Shown: piece by piece, positions 6,686 through 12,332 of the stretch | Layout of the letters: every line of letters begins with the position of its first letter | How positions within the stretch are numbered: the first letter of the stretch is position 1 | Origin: Marivivens sp. | Lineage (GTDB): Bacteria; Pseudomonadota; Alphaproteobacteria; Rhodobacterales; Rhodobacteraceae | Assembly (NCBI GenBank): GCA_024642185.1 | Contig: JAHEBR010000045.1 | Coordinates: forward strand, 1-12,332 | Direction of reading: 5' to 3' | Length of the DNA: 12,332 nucleotides | Translations under genes and position numbers: made by a program | Notes under the pieces: model-generated | Seen by the model: the letters and a program-made list of their open reading frames with translations, nothing else | The model's database searches: none | What the model was told of the DNA's origin: nothing

Positions 6686-6760
6686 TGGTGGGCGGTACTG
6701 GGATCGAACCAGTGGCCACTACGATGTCAACGTAGTGCTCTACCGCTGAGCTAACCGCCC
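6686..6760 (-). tRNA. tRNA-Val (anticodon GAC)
   Basis: A complete cloverleaf of 75 bases including an encoded CCA. The acceptor stem GGGCGGT pairs with ACCGCCC, the D arm is GCTC/GAGC, the anticodon stem CTACG/CGTAG encloses the loop TTGACAT with anticodon GAC, and the T arm ACTGG-TTCGATC-CCAGT is standard. It would read valine codons GUC and GUU. It lies upstream of rpmJ on the same strand. Confidence 0.97.
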
Positions 6761-6827
6761 ATGACCCTAACAAACAGCGCATCCCTAAACGAATAAGGAC
6801 GCGGGCTGATCCGCGTCGGGTGTGGGG

Positions 6828-6856
6828 TCTATAGAAGGAGTCGGAGGGGTGATCAA
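6828..6856 (-). promoter_or_regulatory. Candidate sigma-70 promoter of tRNA-Val (and possibly rpmJ)
   Basis: On the minus strand TTGATC (6856 to 6851) and TATAGA (6833 to 6828) are separated by 17 bases. Transcription would start near 6821, about 60 bases before the mature tRNA 5' end. The leader contains a 7-base-pair stem, GACGCGG/CCGCGTC (6798-6817), which may matter for processing. The spacing is ideal and the hexamers are fair. Confidence 0.55.
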
Positions 6857-6910
6857 GGGCTTTTGGAAAAACTCTTTTGTGTTCTATCGTCGGGACAAAG
6901 GAGTCTGACT

Positions 6911-7774
6911 TTGACGCATCCTGCCTACCGTATCGAACTCCCGCATAATCGCTCCACGAGCGTTGTTTTTGCTGCGCCGCATTCGGGAGCCGACTATCCG
7001 GCGGACTTTCTCTCGGCCGCGGACCTTGGCGCGACAGAGATTCGATCTTCGGAGGACGCCTATGTCGACCAACTCTTTGCCTGCGCCCCCGATCATGGGG
7101 CAGCTCTTCTTATCGCCCGCGCGCCGCGCGCGTTCATTGATCTCAATCGCTCGCCCGAAGAGCTTGATCCAGCGCTGATCGAGGGTATCTCCAGAGCGTC
7201 CAACAATCCGCGTGTCGCCAGTGGCCTTGGGGTGATCCCGCGCGTTGTGGCCAATGGCCGCGCGATCTATCGCGGCAAGATTGCGATTGACGAAGCCCAT
7301 GCCCGCATCGACGGCTATTGGCGGCCTTACCACGACGCGCTGCAAATGCTCCTGGACGAGAATTATAGGGCGTTCGGCGAGGCGATTCTTATCGATTGCC
7401 ACTCCATGCCGCATGATGCCCTCGCCCAGTTTGGCGGCCCCCGTGGCACCCGTGCCGAGATTGTTCTTGGTGACAGGTTTGGTTCGACGGCAACGCGCGA
7501 GTTGGTGGACGAGGTCGAAGCAATCTTTCGGGATGCGGGGCTGCGGGTTGCGCGTAACGTCCCCTTTGCGGGCGCCTATATCGTGCAAACCTATGGTCGC
7601 CCCTCTCGCGGGCAACAGGCCCTTCAGATCGAGATTGACCGATCTCTCTATATGGATGAGGCAACAATTGCTCCGAGCGATGATTTCGAAGCGTTCCGCC
7701 AGATCATCTCGGAAGTTGTTGCCCGAATTTCGCGGATCGGCCGTATCGAGTCTGATGCTCTGGCCGCCGAATAG
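6911..7774 (+). CDS. N-formylglutamate amidohydrolase family protein
   Basis: A 287-residue metal-dependent amidohydrolase of the FGase family (zinc-carboxypeptidase-like fold), whose characterised members release formate from N-formyl-L-glutamate in histidine breakdown. Conserved blocks are AAPHSGADYP (21-30), SEDAYVDQL (47-55), RAFIDLNRSPEELD (73-86), IDCHSMP (161-167) and QIEIDRSLYMDE (239-250). No other histidine-utilisation gene lies next to it, so the exact substrate is uncertain; many alphaproteobacteria carry paralogues outside hut operons. The frame is open from an ATG at 6863, but the TTG at 6911 is preceded by AAAGGAG at 7 bases and gives the family-like N-terminus MTHPAYRIELPH, so I chose it. 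Its stop codon directly abuts the stop codon of the convergent dinB gene. Confidence 0.87.
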   Translation: MTHPAYRIELPHNRSTSVVFAAPHSGADYPADFLSAADLGATEIRSSEDAYVDQLFACAPDHGAALLIARAPRAFIDLNRSPEELDPALIEGISRASNNPRVASGLGVIPRVVANGRAIYRGKIAIDEAHARIDGYWRPYHDALQMLLDENYRAFGEAILIDCHSMPHDALAQFGGPRGTRAEIVLGDRFGSTATRELVDEVEAIFRDAGLRVARNVPFAGAYIVQTYGRPSRGQQALQIEIDRSLYMDEATIAPSDDFEAFRQIISEVVARISRIGRIESDALAAE

Positions 7775-9028
7775 CTAGCGTAGCGCACGCCCCTTCACGA
7801 TTGAGTCTTTGCCGAACTTGGCGCGAATCTTGTCCGCCGCACGTTCGGCATCTGCACGTCTTCCGGCGCCGGGATCGAGAAGATCGCCTTCGCGGTCAGC
7901 ATCAGTTGAGGGAACCAGATCGGAAATCCCAACTCCAAGAAGGCGGTAGGGCCCTTCCGCTCCGACCTGATCGAAGAGGCCGCGGGCGGTGCGATAGATC
8001 GTGTCGGCGAGTTGGGTCGGCTGGTGCAGGGCAAGTTGGCGGGACAGAAGGCGGTGATTGGCCCGCTTGAGCTTGAGCGTCACCACGCTCCCGGCCAGAT
8101 CGCGAGCCTTGGCGCGGGCGCTGACCTGTTCGGCGAGGCGCCAGATATGGCCGTCGAGGATATCGGGGTCGGCGGTATCCTCATAGAAAGTGGTCTCGTT
8201 CGAGATGCTCTTGATCGGCGTATGCGCCGAGACGCGGCGCGCATCCTCGCCGCGCGCCAGATGCCAGAGGCGCTCGCCCATGCCGCCAAACCGCTGGCGC
8301 AGCGCGTCGACCTCCCAGCGGGAGAGATCGTCGAAGGTGCGGATGCCAGCCGCTTCCAGAGATTCCTGCGCAGCGGGGCCGATGCCCCAGATGAGGCGCA
8401 CGGGCTTATGCCGGAGAAACTCGACCGTTTCCGCCTTGCCGATGACCGAGAAACCGCGCGGCTTGTCGAGATCGGAGGCGACCTTGGCGAGGAATTTGTT
8501 GTGCGAAAGGCCGATGGAGCCGCTCAGGCCCAGTTCGCTCTGCATCCGTTTCACGAGCCGCGCCAGCATCACGGCGGGCGGTGCGCCATGCAGGCGGGCG
8601 GTGCCGCCAAGGTCCATGAAGGCCTCGTCGAGCGACAGGGGTTCGACCACCGGCGTCAGTTCGTCCATCAGCGCCCGCACGGCGCGGGAAGCCTCGGCAT
8701 AGGCCTCCATCCTCGGGCGGATGACGATGGCCTCGGGGCAGAGTTTCAAGGCCTGAAACATCGGCATCGCGGATTTGACGCCCTTGATCCGCGCCACATA
8801 GCAGGCGGTCGAGACAACCCCACGTTTGCCGCCGCCGATAATGATCGGCTTGTCGCGCAGCTCGGGATTGTCGCGCTTTTCGACGCTGGCATAGAAGGCG
8901 TCGCAGTCCATATGCGCGGTGGTGAGGTCGAAAAGCTCGGGGTGCGAGGTCACGCGCGGGCTGCGGCAGGCCGGGCAGCGGGTGCCGGCATCAAAGGTGG
9001 TCAGGCAGTCGCGGCAAAGGGCTGGCAT
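7775..9028 (-). CDS. dinB: DNA polymerase IV (Y family) with N-terminal zinc ribbon
   Basis: An error-prone translesion DNA polymerase of 417 residues. The N-terminus carries a CxxC-x9-CxxC zinc-ribbon motif (Cys5, Cys8, Cys18, Cys21) not present in the E. coli enzyme. The catalytic part follows: MDCDAFYASVE (40-50) with metal-binding Asp41 and Asp43, the steric-gate region FYASVE, and SLDEAFMDL (132-140) with the catalytic Asp134-Glu135 pair. The thumb helix-hairpin-helix GIGPAAQESLEAAGI is at 215-229. The little-finger domain is about 278-390, introduced by SISNETTFYED. It lies 50 bases downstream of pyrF on the same strand with no terminator between, so the two may be co-transcribed. I did not see the alphaproteobacterial LexA box GTTC-N7-GTTC in front of it. 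The ribosome binding site is weak. Confidence 0.95.
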   Translation of the reverse strand: MPALCRDCLTTFDAGTRCPACRSPRVTSHPELFDLTTAHMDCDAFYASVEKRDNPELRDKPIIIGGGKRGVVSTACYVARIKGVKSAMPMFQALKLCPEAIVIRPRMEAYAEASRAVRALMDELTPVVEPLSLDEAFMDLGGTARLHGAPPAVMLARLVKRMQSELGLSGSIGLSHNKFLAKVASDLDKPRGFSVIGKAETVEFLRHKPVRLIWGIGPAAQESLEAAGIRTFDDLSRWEVDALRQRFGGMGERLWHLARGEDARRVSAHTPIKSISNETTFYEDTADPDILDGHIWRLAEQVSARAKARDLAGSVVTLKLKRANHRLLSRQLALHQPTQLADTIYRTARGLFDQVGAEGPYRLLGVGISDLVPSTDADREGDLLDPGAGRRADAERAADKIRAKFGKDSIVKGRALR

Positions 9029-9078
9029 GGCAAGGCGAGGATACGCCGTGCGGCCCGTGCCTTCAATGGATTGACGAT

Positions 9079-9807
9079 CTAGTGGTTCGGGCGCTTCGCC
9101 TGAGGCGAGTTGATTTCCGCCACGACTGCTTCCGCCGCCGCGCGGGGATCGCGGGCGGTCCAGATCGGGCGGCCGACGACGACGTGATCGGCGCCAGCCG
9201 CAATCGCTTCGGCGGGGGTCATCACGCGCTTCTGGTCGCCAAGGGCGGCGCCTGCGGGGCGGACGCCCGGGGTCACGATCAGCTTGCCCTTGGCCTCGGG
9301 CAGGGCGCGGATCATTGCGGCCTCTTGCGGCGAGGCGATGACGCCATCGGCGCCGGCCTCGAAAGCGCGGCCCGCACGTTCGACGACGAGATCGGCCAGC
9401 GCGCCCTCTTTGATGAGGCTCGCGTCAAGATCGGCGCGGTCAAGCGAGGTCAGGATCGTCACGGCGAGGATCTTGAGGTCTTTGCCGCCCGCGCCTGCCT
9501 TGGCGGCGCGGACCACATGCGGATCGCCATGCACGGTCAGGAAATCGAGGTCGAACTGGGCAAGGCCACGCACGGCGGCTTCGACGGTCGCGCCAATGTC
9601 GAAGAGCTTCATGTCGAGGAAGATCTTCTTGTCCATCGTGTCCTTGAGCTCGTTGGCAAGCGCCAGCCCGCCGCCGGTCAGCATCCCGAGGCCGATCTTG
9701 TAGAAACTCACGGCATCGCCCAACTGCTCGGCCAGTTTCAGGCCCTCAAGGGCGTTGGGAACATCCAGAGCAACGATCAGGCGGTCGTCGGCAAGCGGCT
9801 TCGACAT
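9079..9807 (-). CDS. pyrF: Orotidine 5'-phosphate decarboxylase
   Basis: Catalyses the last step of de novo UMP synthesis, orotidine 5'-phosphate to UMP plus CO2, in the cytoplasm. The 242-residue protein shows the complete TIM-barrel signature: Asp15 in IVALDVPN, Lys37 in SFYKIGL, the catalytic tetrad block FLDMKLFDI (63-71, with Asp65, Lys67, Asp70), VTPGVRP (178-184) and the phosphate-binding VVGRPI (210-215). The frame is open upstream to 9930, but ATG at 9807 has AAAGGA about 6 bases upstream and gives the normal family length, so the longer form is rejected. It is divergent from clpB, and dinB follows on the same strand. Confidence 0.97.
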   Translation of the reverse strand: MSKPLADDRLIVALDVPNALEGLKLAEQLGDAVSFYKIGLGMLTGGGLALANELKDTMDKKIFLDMKLFDIGATVEAAVRGLAQFDLDFLTVHGDPHVVRAAKAGAGGKDLKILAVTILTSLDRADLDASLIKEGALADLVVERAGRAFEAGADGVIASPQEAAMIRALPEAKGKLIVTPGVRPAGAALGDQKRVMTPAEAIAAGADHVVVGRPIWTARDPRAAAEAVVAEINSPQAKRPNH

Positions 9808-9837
9808 CTTTTGTCCTTTCTCGGCGGGGTTCGGGGG

Positions 9838-9866
9838 CACATGGTCCCGCGGGGCGGCCCTGTCAA
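9838..9866 (-). promoter_or_regulatory. Candidate pyrF promoter
   Basis: On the minus strand a perfect TTGACA (9866 to 9861) is followed after 17 bases by CATGTG (9843 to 9838), a poor -10. Start would be near 9831, leaving a leader of about 25 bases with the pyrF ribosome binding site. The -35 and the placement are good and the -10 is weak. Confidence 0.4.
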
Positions 9867-9914
9867 GGGCGGGGGCGAAGGCCCCTGAATTGAATCGGTT
9901 TTCTGCCTTGGATA

Positions 9915-9943
9915 CTTGCGGCGGGCGCATTGGCTTCCCATCT
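9915..9943 (+). promoter_or_regulatory. Candidate RpoH (heat-shock) promoter of clpB
   Basis: CTTGCG (9915-9920) is followed after 15 bases by TCCCATCT (9936-9943). The -10 part agrees with the sigma-32 type consensus CCCCATNT at seven of eight positions, and the -35 keeps the essential CTTG. The site is about 75 bases upstream of the clpB start codon. clpB is a classical heat-shock gene, which supports the reading. Confidence 0.5.
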
Positions 9944-10019
9944 CAGACTAGAGGCCCGAAACAGGGTGTGCCGCAGAGGCGGGCATCGGCAAACCGGGCG
10001 CTTTGAAAAGGAGAATGCG

Positions 10020-12332
10020 ATGAACTTAGAGAAGTTCACGGAGCGGTCGCGCGGGTTCGTTCAGGCAGCCCAGACAATCGCCATGCGGGAAAGCCACCAG
10101 CGGCTTGCTCCCGAACACCTTCTGAAAGCTTTGATGGACGACGATCAGGGGCTTGCCGCCAATCTGATCACCCGCTCGGGCGGCAATGCCGCGCGGGTGC
10201 GCGAGGCGGTTGATCTTGCGGTCTCAAAGCAGGCCAAGGTCTCGGGCGATGCCGGACAGGTCTATCTTGATAGCGCCACAGGCAAGGTTCTCGACGAGGC
10301 GGAAAAACTCGCCACCAAGGCGGGCGACAGCTTCGTGCCGGTCGAGCGGATCCTGATGGCGCTTGTCATGGTCAAGTCCAAGGCCAAAGAGGCGCTCGAG
10401 GCGGGCAATGTGACCGCTCAGGCGCTCAATTCCGCGATCAACGATATCCGCAAGGGCCGCACCGCCGACACGGCGAGTGCCGAAGAGGGCTATGACGCGC
10501 TGAAGAAATATGCCCGCGACCTCACCGAGGCCGCCGAACAGGGCAAGATCGACCCGATCATCGGCCGCGACGAGGAAATCCGCCGCGCCATGCAGGTTCT
10601 CTCGCGCCGCACCAAAAATAACCCGGTGCTGATCGGTGAGCCGGGCGTCGGCAAGACGGCGATTGCCGAGGGCCTCGCCCTGCGGATCATCAGCGGCGAC
10701 GTGCCCGAAAGCCTGAAGAACAAGAAGCTGATGGCTCTGGATATGGGCGCGCTGATCGCTGGTGCGAAATACCGTGGCGAATTCGAAGAGCGGCTCAAGG
10801 CGATCCTCAAAGAAATCGAAAGCGCCGCAGGGGAGATCATCCTTTTCATCGACGAGATGCATACGCTCGTCGGTGCCGGCAAGACCGATGGCGCGATGGA
10901 TGCCGCCAACCTCATCAAACCCGCGCTGGCGCGGGGCGAGCTGCACTGTATCGGCGCGACGACGCTTGATGAATACCGCAAGTATGTTGAGAAAGATGCC
11001 GCCCTTGCCCGCCGCTTTCAGCCACTGGTGGTCGAGGAGCCGACGGTCGAGGATACGATCTCGATCCTGCGGGGCATCAAGGAGAAGTATGAGCTGCACC
11101 ACGGTGTGCGGATCTCCGACTCGGCGCTTGTGGCTGCCGCGACCCTTTCGCACCGCTACATTACCGACCGCTTCCTGCCCGACAAGGCCATCGACCTGAT
11201 GGACGAGGCGGCAAGCCGTCTGCGGATGGAGGTGGATAGCAAGCCCGAAGAGCTTGATGCGCTCGACCGGCAGATCCTGCAGATGCAGATCGAGGCCGAG
11301 GCGCTCAAGAAGGAAGACGATGCCGCCTCCATCGACCGGCTGGCCAAGATCGAGCAGGAACTTGGCGATCTGCTGGAAAAGGCCGACGCCATGACCGCCA
11401 AGTGGCAGGCCGAGCGCGACAAACTCGAAAGCGCGCGGACGATCAAAGAAAAGCTCGACAAGGCGCGCGCCGACCTCGAGATCGCCAAGCGCGAGGGCAA
11501 CCTCGGCAAAGCGGGCGAGCTGTCTTACGGCATCATCCCGCAGCTCGAGCGCGAGCTTTCGGAGGCCGAGACCAAGGAAGATGGCCTCATGGTCGAAGAG
11601 GCCGTGCGTCCCGAGCAGATCGCCGAGGTGGTCGAGCGCTGGACGGGCATCCCGACCTCGAAGATGCTTGAAGGCGAGCGCGAGAAGCTCTTGCGCATGG
11701 AAGACGAACTTGGCGGCCGCGTGATCGGCCAGAGGGCGGCGGTTCATGCCGTGTCCAACGCCGTGCGCCGTGCGCGTGCGGGCCTCAATGACGAAAACCG
11801 CCCCTTGGGCTCGTTCCTCTTCCTCGGGCCGACCGGTGTCGGCAAGACCGAGCTGACCAAGGCTGTGGCCGAGTTTCTTTTCGACGACGATCAGGCGATG
11901 ACCCGGATCGATATGTCTGAGTTTCAGGAACAGCACTCGGTCGCCCGCCTGATCGGTGCGCCTCCGGGCTATGTCGGCTATGACGAGGGTGGAGTGCTTA
12001 CTGAGGCGGTGCGCCGACGGCCCTATCAGGTGATCCTGTTTGACGAGGTTGAAAAGGCGCATCCCAAGGTCTTTGATGTGCTCTTGCAGGTCTTTGACGA
12101 TGGCCGCCTGACCGATGGTCAGGGCCGGACGGTGGATTTCAAGAACACGCTTGTGATCCTGACCTCCAACCTCGGCACGCAAGCGCTTTCCAACGTAGGC
12201 GATGGCGAGTCGACCGAGATGGCCAAGGGCGAGGTGATGGCGGCGGTGCGGTCGCACTTCCGGCCCGAGTTCCTCAACCGTCTGGACGACATGATCATCT
12301 TTGATCGCCTGAGTCGCGGCGACATGGACGGC
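10020..12332 (+). CDS. clpB: ATP-dependent chaperone ClpB (3' end outside window)
   Basis: A hexameric AAA+ disaggregase that works with DnaK to rescue aggregated proteins after heat stress. The window holds 771 uninterrupted codons; the family has about 860-870, so roughly the last 100 residues are missing. The order is an N-domain (1-145, two Clp repeats), NBD1 with Walker A GEPGVGKT (206-213) and Walker B LFIDEMH (275-281), a long coiled-coil M domain (about 405-525) that distinguishes ClpB from ClpA/ClpC, and NBD2 with Walker A GPTGVGKT (603-610) and Walker B VILFDEVEKA (671-680). It also has the pore motif GYVGYDEGG and FRPEFLNRLDD (747-757) near the right edge. ATG at 10020 has AAAAGGAG about 7 bases upstream. 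It is divergent from pyrF, with a candidate heat-shock promoter upstream. Confidence 0.98.
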   Translation, partial: MNLEKFTERSRGFVQAAQTIAMRESHQRLAPEHLLKALMDDDQGLAANLITRSGGNAARVREAVDLAVSKQAKVSGDAGQVYLDSATGKVLDEAEKLATKAGDSFVPVERILMALVMVKSKAKEALEAGNVTAQALNSAINDIRKGRTADTASAEEGYDALKKYARDLTEAAEQGKIDPIIGRDEEIRRAMQVLSRRTKNNPVLIGEPGVGKTAIAEGLALRIISGDVPESLKNKKLMALDMGALIAGAKYRGEFEERLKAILKEIESAAGEIILFIDEMHTLVGAGKTDGAMDAANLIKPALARGELHCIGATTLDEYRKYVEKDAALARRFQPLVVEEPTVEDTISILRGIKEKYELHHGVRISDSALVAAATLSHRYITDRFLPDKAIDLMDEAASRLRMEVDSKPEELDALDRQILQMQIEAEALKKEDDAASIDRLAKIEQELGDLLEKADAMTAKWQAERDKLESARTIKEKLDKARADLEIAKREGNLGKAGELSYGIIPQLERELSEAETKEDGLMVEEAVRPEQIAEVVERWTGIPTSKMLEGEREKLLRMEDELGGRVIGQRAAVHAVSNAVRRARAGLNDENRPLGSFLFLGPTGVGKTELTKAVAEFLFDDDQAMTRIDMSEFQEQHSVARLIGAPPGYVGYDEGGVLTEAVRRRPYQVILFDEVEKAHPKVFDVLLQVFDDGRLTDGQGRTVDFKNTLVILTSNLGTQALSNVGDGESTEMAKGEVMAAVRSHFRPEFLNRLDDMIIFDRLSRGDMDG

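Noticed and set aside
6863..6910. Longer N-terminus for the N-formylglutamate amidohydrolase from ATG at 6863
   Set aside because: There is no ribosome binding site at the proper distance, and the added residues look non-conserved. The TTG at 6911 has AAAGGAG and a family-like start.
8012..9082. A 356-codon open frame on the plus strand
   Set aside because: It is antisense to dinB, which carries all Y-family catalytic motifs. The shadow shows no recognisable domain.
9082..9888. A 268-codon open frame on the plus strand
   Set aside because: It is antisense to pyrF, which has a complete catalytic block and a good start on the other strand.
9808..9930. Longer pyrF from the upstream ATG at 9930
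   Set aside because: The extra 41 residues are not part of the family, the internal ATG has a good ribosome binding site, and a TTGACA element lies inside the extension.
10224..12257. A 677-codon open frame on the minus strand
   Set aside because: It is exactly antisense to clpB, whose AAA+ motifs are complete on the plus strand. Its His/Leu/Arg-rich translation is typical of an antisense shadow in GC-rich DNA.

Overview
The window looks like a chromosomal segment of an alphaproteobacterium of the Rhodobacterales (Rhodobacter/Roseobacter group). The DNA is GC-rich. The ECF sigma factor and its cupin anti-sigma factor match the RpoE-ChrR singlet-oxygen pair best known from Rhodobacter sphaeroides. 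The zinc-ribbon form of DinB, the zinc-free 41-residue ribosomal protein L36 and the DUF3775 protein also fit this group. I see no insertion sequence, phage gene, CRISPR array or other sign of recent transfer. Most of the window is housekeeping or stress-response core genome.

Layout: (1) 1-1120, minus strand: rpoE-chrR, with chrR cut by the left edge, and a candidate autoregulated promoter near 1230-1259. (2) 1399-1722, plus strand: a DUF3775 protein, divergent from rpoE. (3) 1710-3404, minus strand: a two-gene unit encoding a histidine-phosphatase-fold protein followed by an NAD-type saccharopine dehydrogenase. (4) 3555-5108, plus strand, and 5110-6324, minus strand: two secreted proteins facing each other with one base between their stops. 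One is a cysteine-free pseudo-caspase with two peptidoglycan-binding-like domains. The other has three pre-peptidase (PPC)-like beta domains. (5) 6339-6856, minus strand: a tRNA-Val promoter, tRNA-Val(GAC), rpmJ and an intrinsic terminator, then a second terminator-like hairpin just in front of the PPC gene. (6) 6911-7774, plus strand: an N-formylglutamate amidohydrolase family protein. (7) 7775-9807, minus strand: pyrF followed by dinB. (8) 10020-end, plus strand: clpB, cut by the right edge, preceded by a candidate heat-shock promoter.

Functionally, the two ends carry stress systems: RpoE-ChrR for photo-oxidative stress and ClpB for protein disaggregation, with DinB as a damage-tolerance polymerase. 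The middle carries small-molecule enzymes, translation parts and the envelope pair. The least explained parts are the pseudo-caspase/PPC pair, the terminator-like hairpin in the PPC leader, and the phosphatase that lacks the usual second catalytic histidine. I found no clear candidate for a wholly new multi-gene system. The pseudo-caspase/PPC pair is the nearest thing to one. The large open frames antisense to clpB, dinB, and the saccharopine dehydrogenase/phosphatase genes are coding shadows.
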